Source of the DNA: Reticulitermes speratus
Lineage: Eukaryota; Arthropoda; Insecta; Blattodea; Rhinotermitidae
Length of the DNA stretch: 64,000 nucleotides
Direction: 5' to 3'
Assembly (NCBI GenBank): GCA_021186555.1
Contig: JAJKFL010000003.1
Span: 29,934,908 to 29,998,907 of the forward strand
A model generated the notes under the pieces. That model did no database searches, had not been told where the DNA came from, and saw only the letters and a program-made list of their open reading frames with translations. The position numbers and the translations under genes were made by a program. Positions 22,195 through 34,269 of this stretch are shown here, one piece after another. The stretch's first letter is position 1. Every line of letters begins with the position of its first letter.

Positions 22195-25100
22195 ATTCTA
22201 ATGGTTAAACTCATTCCGACCATGCGTGTGCTTGCAATTCCTCCAGGCTCTCTCCTTCTTAACTATTCGCACCACAATTCAAAATCACACACCCTTTCAT
22301 GTTCGTTTGTTTTGGTTTACATTTATCGGAAACAGCAAATGTAAACTGTGCGTGTTCAGTGAGTTGGGTTCAGCGACTATGAACTGTTCTTTGTTTCTCA
22401 AATTATTTGACGACGCTGTATTAATTGTTGAGTTTATGTGCCATATAATCAGGAATGTGACGGCTATATATGGATCAGGAGAAATGATGATGGAAAACAG
22501 AAGTTTTAGTTATGTTTATGTCAGGATGACAGTTAAAAATATGTAACGAAATTAGCCTATATTTGTTCAATGTTTACAAAGTTTAGACAGCAAACACAGA
22601 TCGCCACTCTCATTAGGAGAGGACTTTACTTTCTCAGGACTGTGGTGTTCTGGATTACAGCACCGTGTTGTTTTGTGGGCGGTGAATCCACCCACCACAC
22701 TACAGGTGTCATAATGCAAAGCCCATAATCATAAAATTCACTGCCGTCAAATACCGCCTAACATTAGACGCTACAGGAGTTTCGTGGTGTGCAGGTATCA
22801 GAAAACTTCCTGAATACCAGCAATTACGTCACTGAGGCAAAATGTCACTGGCGGGTTGTTAGAGACGTGTAACCGGCAGAGTATCTGTAGAGTAATGCCA
22901 CTCTCGCTCTGAACAGTGCTCATGTGAATGTCGGAGAAAGGAGTGAGGAGGGTGGAATGGAGGATGAGATACAGCAAAAGAGAGAAAGACGGAAAGGAAG
23001 AGGGGGGGGGACATATAGAGAGAGTAAAAAAACTGCTGCTTTGTCAGCAGATTCGGTTTGGTTTTGGTTCACCTGTCCACCACATTACACCAAATTGAAA
23101 CCGGCTAGAGGGAGACTTGAAGGGGCCACAGGGGTTGCTTTTGCTCCACATACAGCGCGACCCGTCCACCAAACAGACAAACAAAATTGGATTTTGTACT
23201 CTCACATACTGCGTGCCGTTCAAAACTTAGACAGCGAACATGGTGCCGAGGAAAGAAAGGATGCGACGTGGCCATGAGGGGTAGGAGGGAAACTAAAAAA
23301 TTATATAAAAGAGATGGAAACAACCGGGAACAAGAGTTGATGAAACCTGAGACGTTTCTACACAGTTACACGAACCTGAAAGTTCCTACATTTAATAGCA
23401 GCAGCGGACTCCATTTATATACTATCATTGTTTTCCTCGTTGGATTAATGGGCAGAAGAAATGTTATTGAACTTACTTGCATGTTTGCTAGAGCAGGCAA
23501 CATGCTCACACATTTAATCCAGTAACAATTTGTCGGTAATATCTAAGTTCATACAAAGACCCGTTCTTAGAAGAAATATCCATGAAGTTGTGTGATTTAA
23601 GGTTCTCACAGCGTTGCTGACACAGTCTTCTCAAACATGACGCTGTGTTTATGGGTAATATGTTACGAAGGCAACGTGCCGCCTCCACCTTCTTAGTAAA
23701 TAAATTTCGTTCAGGTGGATGCAGTAGTATAAGCCCAAATCAAATTACAAATCAAGGCGGCGTTATTTCCCAGGAGACTAGAATAAATTAATAAGAAATT
23801 TGTAACTTACAAACAAAACATCAGCTGAGTTTGCTTTCAGCTAGCAATACAGTGACCACCGCATAGGAGATAGCAAGCGACCTTACAAGTATCTGTGTGT
23901 ACTATTCTGAGATCAAAGCAGCGTAAACGCAAAGCCGTGGGTCTGAAGAGATTAATTAACTACAGAATATAAATTATGTTCATTAAAACATCAGATTAAA
24001 AGCAGAAAAATACGGATTTATTGAGGAGGAACGTTGCATGGCGGCCGAACACACCACAAATCATAAACAACGCAGGGATAGCTCGGTGTAGCCTACTCAG
24101 AAGTCGAAGGTAACTTGTCAGCCGACGATGCCATGTGGCAGGCACCATCTACTGAACGCTACATGCACTGACAGACTAGGTCCATACTCTTGTCAGTGTC
24201 CCGACAAACATTACGTACATTCCTCAGGCTAAACCATGATCGTATGCCGGCACCAGGTCATCTTAAAATTCATGTAGGATAAATGGTATAGGCCTGAAAA
24301 AATTCAGATCATAATTTCAGAAAATAAAACTACGCGTGTCCATTACAAAGACTAGGGAAACCGGTTAAGGATATTCTAGGGAAACAAACGGCTGTTTATT
24401 CTTAAAAAATAAGAAACACACAAAAACAGTCTATGGACAAAATGCAGAGGTAGGTACACTGCGCTTAAAAGGCTTAACAATGGCGCATTCAGCCGGATGA
24501 TGGATATTATGAAATATTAATGGAAGAATTCAGGAGGTGGAAATCGTGACCAGTTTAATGTCCTCTCCCATCACAAGATTACAAGGACTCAGCAAGAACT
24601 CGACAGCTATTCAAACACGGCGAAGGCCACCGACAGCCGTCTTGCGCCTTCACAACGCCGCGTCTGGGCTCGTTACTTATGTTAACTGAACGCAATAACT
24701 CTAGCTGATTAATGCTTATCAATTGTCAGTACTTAGAGTTACAGAAGTAACAGGTCCTCACCGTCTACCTAGAATCCTTGTAAAGGCAAAATGGACCTCA
24801 GAGATTCCAATCACACGCTCAATCGTTTTAAGTACAATTAATATAGAAGAACGCTCGCCATATGCACTCACTGAAAAGTAAAAATCAAGTCTCTCAGTGA
24901 AAACGAAATATTTCGAAATTACCTATGAACAAAACCTTGTATTTCCTGTGTACTGCTCGCCTTGCTTGACTGTACCATCTGTTGAAACTCGCTGGAGACA
25001 GTCTCGCTTCTCCAAAGTCTTTAAAACCCGATAAATCAATGGGCACGACTATGAAACTTTCATTGGTGGCTTCTGGATCTATTGTCACACCTTTATCTGT

Positions 25101-26050
25101 GCAAGACGTCTAAGCAAGAAACTTTAACTAAATCGATTGCCATTAGAATCCGTCACAAGGGAGAACTTAAGACAAGTAAAAGGAGGGATGTTACATCCTT
25201 TATTGAAGGGCTAAGGGGAGTACAGGAGGACTGGGAAATACGTATGTAGGGGGAACAAGACTTTCACAGAAATAAAAGAAGAAAATGTTTCGATGTCTGT
25301 TTAAAGCATTGATAACACGTCAACAGCCAAACTATGACAGCAGTGTTCCTTAAACTATCAAAACACTCCTCGACTGGGGCCTTCCAGTAGATGAGGTGAA
25401 AAGCTACTCTTTTATTACTAGAACGCAGAAGCCAGTAAAACTTTATGCTGCATTTCGGATCATTTCTCAGATTTTATAAACAAAACAGAAAAAAGTTTCA
25501 GCAATAGAAAAAGACAGCGCTAAAATAACACTCCACTACGTTTGCGTTCTGCCATCCTGAATTTGCTAAACGGCAAATAGCAGAAACATACTTACCAATT
25601 CCCTTCTTTCCCACCTGTTAGATAAAAAAGTAACCGAGTTATTGAATTTATAATAAAAGCCACATGGTGACTGTAATATTTGTACAAGACTTTTCATTCA
25701 AATCGTTAGGTCGAACAGACCAAAACACCCGCACGTTTAACTACCCCAACCCACAAAGCGAGAGTTTAATTTTTAATAGACTATATTATATAACACGCAA
25801 GGTCATTGTACTCTTCCAATTCTGGATCTCCTAGCCGTGAATGGCCGGCAAAATTAAAATAATAAAAAGTATTGTTCCTATCTACTGATTCCACATAAAA
25901 ATATCTGAAGTTTTTGAACTTGTAACATATGTTACAGGGCGCCCAAAATAATTTTGCAAAAAAAATTAAATTTGAGAGAACAAACAGGGCGGCCTGTGTA
26001 ACTGTAGTCCTTCCTAAAAATATACATTTCAACTGGAAAAAAATTAAAAA
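22195..26050. other. Anonymous DNA with one purine-rich patch
   Basis: No gene was recognised in nearly 4 kb. 22935-23030 is purine-rich with a G9 run. A 117-codon plus frame (22924-23277) overlaps this bias and is not family-like. A 64-codon minus frame at 24894-25088 is unrecognised. Confidence 0.45.
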
Positions 26051-26053
26051 ACC

Positions 26054-26277
26054 CAACACCATGCGTTCCGTCCGACACAACCTGTATTTAATAATTATTT
26101 AGATTATATACATGCATACACACTACATGTTTCAATCATTCGATCATCATCAAGTGCACAATACAAAAACTTAAAATCCAAGGTAAAAGTGTGTAAAAAT
26201 TTTGTGAAATCTCACAAACAATATATAATATAAATAATTTTTAAATACAGGTTGTGTCGGGCGAACGCATGGTGTTG
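26054..26277. mobile_element. Foldback element with 47-bp arms
   Basis: Arms 26054-26101 and 26231-26277 are near-exact reverse complements (CAACACCATGCG ... CGCATGGTGTTG, both with CCTGTATTTAA or its complement). Between them lies a minus-strand hammerhead-like motif (26121-26158). The arms do not match FB1. Confidence 0.85.
26121..26158 (-). ncRNA. Hammerhead-like motif, one core change
   Basis: On the minus strand: TTGATGA (C3 changed to T), T, stem II GATC/GATT with a GAAT loop, GAA, then AC-AT-GT-A as minimal stem III and cleavage position, then GTGT pairing with upstream GCAC (one G-U). The core change should prevent cleavage. Confidence 0.4.
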
Positions 26278-26289
26278 TTTGTTTTGAGT

Positions 26290-27740
26290 CTATACACACA
26301 GCGGGATGGATCATATAAAATTGATGGGAAAAAAATGTTTTTAAATTAACTTAATTTGAGTTCTGAACTCGGGCTCAACTTATATACGCCTATATACCCC
26401 AAATTACAGACTTATAAATCACAGAAGAACTTTAAATTTGTCGGTCTGAACACAAAGTAACATACAAACATCTGTTTGGAGACGTTTCGGAAAGTTACTA
26501 ACATACAAGAAGAGTCTCTTGCTTGACCGAAGTTCGAAAACAGGACTTCAGAGCACAAAACAGAAGTGTTCACCATTACACAAGAACGTTTGATTAGTAT
26601 TAGCCCAGCGGTGTACTGAACTGAATAAATATATGTGTCTTAGCATAAGAAGAAGGCAACGCAACAAGGAATTCGCTGAGGCAAATATTAATCTGCGCTG
26701 CTCACAATGAGTGAGAAGCCATTACTTTCACCCTTAAATATCCTTTTACTTATCTTACGGTTATTTAACGATGCTGTCAGTAACGCATACTGCACTTACA
26801 ATTAAAGTGTCGGATCACAAAATAAGAGTGGTGAATCATACAATAACAGTGGTAACGAAATTCAAAGGGTTTGTAAACAAGCGGTCGTGGCTTAATCGAA
26901 GTTAAGATCCTATGCGATTGGAGGCGCTGAATAAAACCACGAAAACCATACCCGATTATTCAGTGAACCGAGCAAGATTCAAACCTGGAGCTCTCCAATG
27001 CAACTCAAAGCATTGCAACTTGCGCCAACTTGAGGAGATAGTCTGGAGTTAAAAAATCAAAATCTTCAGTCAGCATCGGCCTCAGCTGGCTGAATGAAAT
27101 CGGACGTGTGTTCAGCACGGCGCACACCTTGCCAGCATTACTGCTCTTCTCCTCAGCCCTTATTTAATTCATTTTCTGTGCTCTAATCGCTGGAGGTGTC
27201 CCCTACTACACGTTTCTTCAGCTGTCCCCACCCGCCGTCCCGATGCTTGGAATCACCGTATCTCTCTGGTTAACATCGTGTTCCTGACGGCGTCAAGTTC
27301 CATCTTCGTGTTCCCTCCTCACTGTCATTTATTTTGTCCTTCCTTACACACAATGCTCGCAGAGTTCAAAAGGAGCTTCTATAAAATAATAAGCAATCGT
27401 TTAGCAATGTAAGTGAATGCGCCAGAAATAGGTGTAATACACTTGTCGCCGACTATTCAGACCATGGTTTCAGCTCCCACACATTCTGAAAGACATGACA
27501 GTCAACATATTACAAACCATTGCAAGTTACAAGTATTTTAACATAGACAGCAGGTGTCGGAGAGTGTTCCAGTGTAAAATTGCCCTTGCGACTGCTTAAG
27601 AACATTGTGTCGAAGTGTTCTACTTTCTTCCTTACAACCTCGATGCCTCCACTGTCAAAACCACAAATACCACACTCTATTCAACTTCAGTAAGCCCAGG
27701 TAGCGTCATCAAAATTTTACAAAGTCGTAACACACATTAC
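26290..27740. other. Anonymous DNA, no gene seen
   Basis: No recognisable gene or RNA. A partial inverted motif (GGAGACGTTTCGG at about 26478) echoes the hammerhead-like 3' part. Confidence 0.4.
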
Positions 27741-27747
27741 TTGTCGG

Positions 27748-27945
27748 AGCATCGTGCCATGGCCCAGGCTGGTGAGTATGAGTTCTTTCAACTCGGAGGA
27801 TCGGGTTCAATCTCAGGTCATTCCACGGCGACTTTGTGGTGGATGAAGTGGTACGCCTAATGGGACAGATACTTGACTCTTCTTCTGTCAGCATCACTCC
27901 TTCAATGTTCCATATCCACACTTCATTCATGGTAAATGACAACTG
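27748..27945 (+). mobile_element. SINE family E, diverged copy
   Basis: CGTGCCATGGCCCAGGCTGG begins a tRNA-like head; a B-box-like GGATCGGGTTCAATCTC follows, then CGACTTTGTGGTGGATGAAG as in the other family E copies. Confidence 0.6.
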
Positions 27946-28337
27946 ACAGCGCCATCAAATAATCCTCTCTCTACTTGCATTCAGGAATGCTCTGTTCCAA
28001 TACTGGCTGTTACTTGCTACCCTGAGGAAGGTTTCTTCTGCTGACCCTTGGCCTCCAAACAGACGCCGGCCACATTCTTCTCAAGCCCTTGCATACTCAG
28101 CATTGCTAACTTCTTGTCGCATTTTATAATCTGTACTTGAAAAAAGACGTTAAATAAGTCACGTATCATTCAAGCAATCAGAATCGCAGGAAGAACGTCT
28201 TACACAAATGAACCTCACAGAAAAACCCCTTCTTGACAAATATATAGGTACGCATTTATAACACATTCTTACCGTGTACTTCAGCGTATCAGGGGGATAA
28301 AACAACTTGGTACACTATATTCCATTTATTTACTATC

Positions 28338-28378
28338 GATCCACCATGTTTCGGCCTAAATGGCCATCATCAGGAACA
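28338..28378 (-). ncRNA. Hammerhead-like motif in left arm
   Basis: On the minus strand: CTGATGA, T, perfect 4-bp stem GGCC/GGCC with ATTTA loop, GAAACATGG. The base expected to be U16.1 is G, so the minimal stem III is broken. Confidence 0.4.
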
Positions 28379-28415
28379 ACACGAAAAGCTAAAAGTTGTC
28401 AAGACCATTACATGT

Positions 28416-28722
28416 CTTTTTCTTTTTTTTGTTTTTGTGTGGAGAAGGACCCCGCAGCAGAAGCTACGGACGCACCGCAACCTTAAGGCGTATTGTGCAA
28501 CCTTGTGATGAAGATGAAGAGAAAGATGATCACTTTTTTCATTTTTCCAAGTAATGGAGCACAGGTGGAATGAAATTGACAGGGGAAAACCGAGATTCTC
28601 GGGGTAAAACCTGTCCCAGTGCCACTTTGTCCACCACAAATCGCAAATGGCCCGGCCCGGGATCGAACCCAGGCCTCCGCGGTGGGAGGCCGGCGACTAA
28701 CCGCCTGAGCCATGGCACGGCC
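28416..28722 (-). mobile_element. SINE family E, best copy
   Basis: On the minus strand it starts GGCCGTGCCATGGCTCAGGC (A-box region), with GGTTCGATCCCGGGCC (B-box) and then GATTTGTGGTGGACAAAGTGG, and ends in an A-rich tail (poly-T at 28417-28436). A 10-bp target duplication CATTACATGT (28406-28415) / CAGTACATGT (28725-28734) matches at 9 of 10 positions. Confidence 0.88.
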
Positions 28723-28879
28723 TCCAGTACATGTTAATGCTTAAAGTTATAAAACTCAGTAATACTTTTACTATCAATGTATGTTTTCTATACTCTACAA
28801 GATAATCCTACCTTTTACACTCTGTTTACATTTAAAATTTTAAACTGTAACGATCTTAAAAGCTTCTAGCAGTTTCGTA

Positions 28880-28925
28880 GTGCTCCCTGATGATGACCAT
28901 TTAGACCGAAACTTGTTGCATCAAT
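28880..28925 (+). ncRNA. Hammerhead-like motif in right arm, degenerate
   Basis: CTGATGATGACCATTTAGACCGAAAC. The core is intact, but stem II has lost pairing (GACC against GACC). The minimal stem III AC-TT-GT is kept. Confidence 0.35.
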
Positions 28926-28959
28926 AGTAAATAAATCGAATACAGTATACCCTGTTGGT

Positions 28960-30440
28960 TTATGCTCCTCATACAGGCACACAACCAGTCACTAAATCCC
29001 TTGTTTTATTACGTGAGGAGGTTTTATTATCGGCTTCACAACACTCCATCACTGCACCCCATCCTGCCTCAGAAAAATCTAATCCACAGACTCACATGTG
29101 ACTTCCTGTCTAATAGTCTTAATATTCACATCCCTTCAGAGTTTCAGACCAAAAAATAAGAAGTTAAAACGTTACGAAAGAATCCTCGTACAGCCATCAT
29201 TCTTTGATTTCCTTTTGTTTTTGTTTAAGACAACGGAAGAATTGATAAATTTATTTTATGCAGTGTTAATTAGCTATGTGTTTACTTCGTTATCTTTACA
29301 CTTAAGGAAATTATTGTTTTGGGTTTTCTTAGTAAGACAAAACATGATTTCTTCACCCTGCTTCTTAATTGTACCACCCATTAAAATGTTTCCTAACCTG
29401 ACGTTAAAAGTAAAATGTATTAACTAGCGACATTTGTCTTAAAAACGAGGATTATTTCTCTCATTTACTGCACTTTTACGTCGTACAATGTCTGTACGCG
29501 CTGTATAAAAGGTCTGTCTCATCTCCAACGAGTTCGATTAAAGGAAGGAGTGCCAATTTGGGCACCAAACTGAGATTTCGTTTGCCACCGTTCACTATAG
29601 ACTGTGTCTGTATCATCATCTGGCGCCACTCGAAAATTCTGTAATTCACCGCGCCATAACTGAACAAGATCAATGTTTGCTATTATTCTGTTGCCATTCC
29701 CGGATAAATTAACGTACGGTCAACCAGAGGAAGAGTACTGTACTCTCTTCTCGGTGTCAATGTTTAACGATTACTTTCATTAGCGAAACAAAATTGTATT
29801 TAAAAATTCAAACGGAAGAAATAAGTACTGTTTCTGTCGCTCTTATAAAAACCACATACAAGACAAGAATTGAAGATTGCATTAAAATGTTGAGCAACAA
29901 TACGCCATTCACTTACACGAGAATAAGGGCCTAAAGACGACGGCTGGCACCACTTATTATTCGTAATTGAATCCAAATCAAAGTCACTCAGCAACTGACA
30001 GGCAGGCAGTCGGTCCTCTTGGGGTCTACCCGGCTCATAACCAGAACTAATTAAGAAATGTCTGACCACAGTCGTCTTGGGGCGCCCACTCTCCTCCAGT
30101 GTCTTGATTTCTGTCAAGTATACGTACTTAAATATGTACACTTTGATATGACTGGGCAAACGAAATACTATTCACAGTGCTGCATATACACAATACATAC
30201 AAGGTCTCTGTCAGCTCATGTTATCCTAACAACGTGTAAGTACTTTTCTTACGATTGCTCTCCCATCTCAGAAATAGCACTGATTGTTCGAAGTTTCTCA
30301 GGCTTCGCCAGCTTATCATTCTGATAAGAGTAGGTCTATACAAAGATGCAGATGCACTGGAGCAATAATAACGACAAAACAAAACCGAAGTATTTGGAGA
30401 AGAACCTGTCCATGTGCCGCTTTAATGTTACACTTAGTGG
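28960..30440. other. Anonymous DNA, no gene seen
   Basis: The longest frame is 119 codons on the minus strand (29800-30159). It contains a GRPKTTVVRH string but matches no family I know. Confidence 0.4.
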
Positions 30441-30668
30441 TAAGGTAAAGGTAAAGTTCACCATAGAACAGGCCATGAAGGCCCAGAGGGGGAGTACAGG
30501 TATAGCTCTTCTCTTTCTTTAACCTCGGCGCTAGATGGGGGTGGGTGGTCAACGCCACGTCCCGGCCGCTTTACCCCTGGGAAACAGCCCCGGTTTCCAT
30601 TGCACAGGGGCTGGGGGGGGGGGGCCTAGGGCCGGTGTGGACGGGTGCGGAAAATCTCGCCCCACCGG
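30440..30668 (-). mobile_element. SINE family A, 5'-truncated
   Basis: Body of family A ending at CCCACCGG, so the tRNA-like head is missing. It is flanked by a 13-bp target duplication, GTTACACTTAGTG (30427-30439) and GTTACACTTTGTG (30669-30681), 12 of 13 identical. The tail on the minus strand is a short TTTACC repeat. Confidence 0.92.
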
Positions 30669-30689
30669 GTTACACTTTGTGATACATAT

Positions 30690-31930
30690 AACAACCCTAA
30701 GTTTTAAAGGGATAACAGTTAATGTGAATTTTGTATTACGCAGTTAAAAGATTAGCTACTTGAACTGCGTTTTAAAATCACACAGTGTGAAAACCCTCAG
30801 GAACATAACGTTACGAAATGTCACTGTTTCGATTCCACCATATATTTATAAAGTAAACTACGTTTTCATAGTGTTGCATAAGATTGTAGCCTACTCTTTC
30901 TCCATTTTCTCGGTTAAATTTCGGTTATTTGCTGTCACATACAATTTAAACTAATTCGTAACTGCTCCGCATGTATTTCAATAGCCAGAGAGGAAATCAA
31001 TATAGCCACATCCAAAAACGACGTTAAATTAACTGGATCCAATGGCGAATGTAAACATCAAAATTCGTTCAAGGTTAACCATTCCACTTCCTCTAATAAG
31101 ACATCTCACTTAGACTTTCAGGCTACAAATCTAATCTTTGAGACATTCACAACTTGTAATGCCGTCACTCAACAGCTGTTGGTGACTCACCAACAGCAAA
31201 AGTTATGTCATATGGGAATGTATGAAGGTCCCTTAAACAAAAATTGGCAAATACAGGGCTAAATATATTCCACAGAAACTGCCAATCCGTCCAGAACAAC
31301 CAAAACGGAAAAATGTTGAAAACTTTTGGGAGCACCAGTATGCTGGAACTAAACGTGCCGTGGCCTACTGAGCAGAACACCCTATAGCAGCGTCGGTCCA
31401 CACATCGATACTCGAGTGGTCAGCACTAGGGGTTTACTTTATGAGAGTGTAAATGTCTCATTGAATTCAATTTCGGAGAACTGAAATCCCGCACTAAATT
31501 AATCCCCCTCATTCTGTCTCTCTCGCTCGCCCTGCCGTCTCTGCCTTCCAGACAACCACTTGGGCAACCATTAAAGCTCGCCATGGTCCCTCCTTGGAAT
31601 TGACACCGCTGCTGTTTCTCTCACAGGTATACTGCGATTACATTATCCAAATAATGTCACTGAATTAGTAGACTACTAGATTAGCATACATTCCATTGAA
31701 GTTTAAAAGAGAAATTACTGAACCGTCCAAAATACCGGACACTAAACATAACACTCTGTCCATTTCACTACGCGCTGCTGCTATCTAGTAAAACTACCAT
31801 CGCCAAAGGTGGATACTGCAATGCCAACTCTACCATACTGTCTAACGTTTCCACCTTCGGCTCCTATTCATAACTACGGCCAACCCTGACTGTAAAACAA
31901 GTCTACATAAAGACATAATAACGAACGTTA
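30690..31930. other. Anonymous DNA, no gene seen
   Basis: Short frames only; nothing recognised. Confidence 0.4.
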
Positions 31931-31934
31931 TCCT

Positions 31935-32501
31935 TATACGGGACGATTCAGGAGGAAAGGTCAATATTTTGGGAGATGATCATATCGATCGTTGTGGGAA
32001 AAAAAAGTTCCTACGAGCATTTGTCTAATTCTGAATTGTTACCGAGATTTGAATCTACAAATATAAAAGCACTGTGCATGGTAATAAAGAAAGAGAAATT
32101 AATTATTGTTAATTTATTTTCATTTAATGTTTAAGTTAGAAATTTGTTACACTTCACAACAAATGTTCGAAAATCCCAGTCAACTTTATTGCACTTTGCA
32201 ACTCGTGTGCGAAGATTGCGTTTTGTTTGTCTGTGTTGATCTTCACGTTTCTTTCTGGGGCAGCAGCACCCAAATTGCGAGCCATCAAGTCGTCTCGTGT
32301 ATCCACCTTTCTTTTGTAAACTTTGCTCTTCACCCACCCCCACAAACAAATATCTAAAAAACAGTGAGCGCCTGATTCAAGTAGTTATATCTCGGTAACC
32401 AATCAGAATTAGACACTCGTTCATATGAATTTTTTTTCTCACAATGACTGATACTATCACCTCCCAAAATATTGACCTTTCCTCCTGAATCACCCTGTAC
32501 G
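31935..32501. mobile_element. Internally deleted DDE transposon with about 120-bp inverted ends
   Basis: The left end (31935 to about 32055) and right end (about 32375-32501) are reverse complements with scattered differences: GATTCAGGAGGAAAGGTCAA and TATTTTGGGAG at both ends, then TCTAATTCTGA and TTACCGAGAT. The outer end at the right is TACAGGGTG when read inward. The centre holds a minus-strand transposase C-terminus. It resembles a deletion derivative of a larger insect IS630/Tc1-mariner-like element. Confidence 0.85.
32154..32345 (-). pseudogene. Transposase C-terminal remnant
   Basis: A minus-strand frame of 63 codons, starting just after LDICLWG, reads WGWVKSKVYKRKVDTRDDL near its start and GIFEHLL at its end. 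This matches the usual C-terminal layout of insect IS630/Tc1-mariner-like transposases (D-F-x-LWG-x-V-K-x-x-VY ... G-x-x-FEHLL). The helix-turn-helix and the catalytic D and D/E blocks are absent. It lies between the inverted ends, so the element was deleted internally after the LWG block. Confidence 0.75.
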
Positions 32502-32866
32502 TATAAGAACAGAAATGTACAAAACAGCCGGTAGGACAGTTGTGCCTTTAATATAATACGGACGTTAACCTTGGCTTCCTAAGGTATACCAAAGAAAGAT
32601 GTCTCGACCTAGGAGATATATATGTGGTAAAAATCGACCACAAGTTGAGCGTAAATAATATATAGCTTCATAAATTATTCTTTCATCTAGTTTTTACACT
32701 ACTTAATCTAGACTGATACGATTCTTGGAAATGTTGGAAATGCTAAAAAGTTGTAAAACTTAGACTGTAAAAATCTCAAGACTAATTGGTACCTCAAGGA
32801 AATTGGTATAAAGTGTAAATCGTATTTTCGTGGCTCAGGATGTATACTAATAAATGGACATTTTTT

Positions 32867-32997
32867 TATAATCGTGAAGTTCCAGGTTGACCTTTGAAGA
32901 TTGGATCGATAAGTATTTCCGAAACGACGGTATAATCGTGGTTAAGTTCCAGATTGACTTTTGAAGATGGGACGGACAAGTTGTTCCGAAACGTCTG
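32867..32997 (+). repeat. Tandem dimer of hammerhead-like units
   Basis: Two direct copies, 32867-32930 (64 bp) and 32931-32997 (67 bp), each running from TATAATCGTG through GAAGTTCCAG-like sequence, TTTGAAGAT, a hairpin and CCGAAACG. The second has a clear 5-bp stem II (GGGAC/GTTCC, one G-U). In both, C3 of the core is T. Confidence 0.65.
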
Positions 32998-32999
32998 TA

Positions 33000-34265
33000 A
33001 CTAACTACTAATCAACGCTGCATATCATCTCACATAAGCGAAGTTCTCTTTGTCAAGAGCGCTCCATATAGATTCTGTATTCCACATCCTTGCTACATTC
33101 TCAAGTCATCGAAACCTCCTGGAATTCACAACTCTCATAACTGACATGAATCACGAAGTTCTCGTTACGTAATGCCATGAATTTCCTTAAGAATAATTAA
33201 TGGCAGTGACAAGCGTCATCATAATCGTTATTAGTGTCATCAAAATCATCGTCTTCAGCAGCAGGACCCAGTGCTGCAGAATACATCGAACCTGTCCAAG
33301 GGCACCCTCGTCAGCTTCTTCGTCAGCGTTTCCATTCAAACACGCGTTCACAACCACAATCTTCTTCCACTGTTTGATTTCTCTTCACTCAAACCTGATT
33401 TTCAGCTTCCTCTTCTCCGTCATTCCCCACCAATTTTCAACCCCTAATAAAAATCCCCTTGTCTGTACCTACTTCGTCTGTCTTACCTTCTAATCCTCTA
33501 GCAGACACCCTGAGGTTAGGGGTGGAAAAACAGTGGTGACACCTCACAAGTGACATCCAATTTCCACCGCGTCATTTGCGTCCTCATTACACAGACGTCG
33601 ACAAAAGACTGCCGTAATGCCTCAAGGTTCAGGATTCATCAGCAGAGAGAATTGCCTGCCACACCTTGCGACGACGCATTCAATAGTCAAACTGCCGCAA
33701 GAAAGTTCATATATACCCACGCCACGCAAGTAACATTAAATCAAAAATCCTATCAGTAATGTAAACACATGTATTACTAGCAGTGTGAATAATGTTGAAT
33801 GAACAGCAGCGTATAAATGATCTTACAGCTTGGGAGTTGGATGTGGATTCATCAAGGCAGAAAAAAAAAGAAAGGCAATAACCGTACAAAGTAAAATTGA
33901 GGCTCGTTCGCTTAACCATTGTTGCCGTGAAAAAAACAATAAGTATGTGTCAGTAGCCTTAGTTATCCAGCATTCAAACCATTCAATTTCCAGAAGGATC
34001 TCAAATTTGGACGAATCTAAACACGATCTAAACAACAGGTTATAGTTGTTCTTAGTTAATTAACGACAATAAACGTGACATATTAAAAAATTAACTTCGT
34101 ACCGCAAAGGAAACATGCCTTCTCCATTACAACAATACTGCAAGTGGTGTATTATGTGATGTAAAGTACAGACGTTGCCAAGGTGTTCTTTACTTTCTAA
34201 ATATCATAGGCTTCACGGTACGAGCGTAAATATAGTTACATTAACTCTCAGAAATGAATGACCCT
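33000..34265. other. Anonymous DNA, no gene seen
   Basis: A 97-codon Phe/Ser-rich plus frame (33200-33493) and a 71-codon frame at 33830 are unrecognised. Confidence 0.4.
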
Positions 34266-34269
34266 TCCC

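Larger units (their letters stand above)
28303..28958. mobile_element. Foldback element with 72-bp arms, split by a SINE
   Basis: Left arm 28303-28374 mirrors right arm 28886-28958: CAACTTGGTACACTATATTC against the complement of GAATACAGTATACCCTGTTGG, then matching TTTATTTACTAT. Each arm contains one hammerhead-like motif in opposite orientation. A family E SINE sits between the arms. Confidence 0.85.

Noticed and set aside
29800..30159. 119-codon minus-strand ORF with GRPKTTVVRH
   Set aside because: No family match that I know. The SGRPKT-like string alone is not enough to call a transposase.
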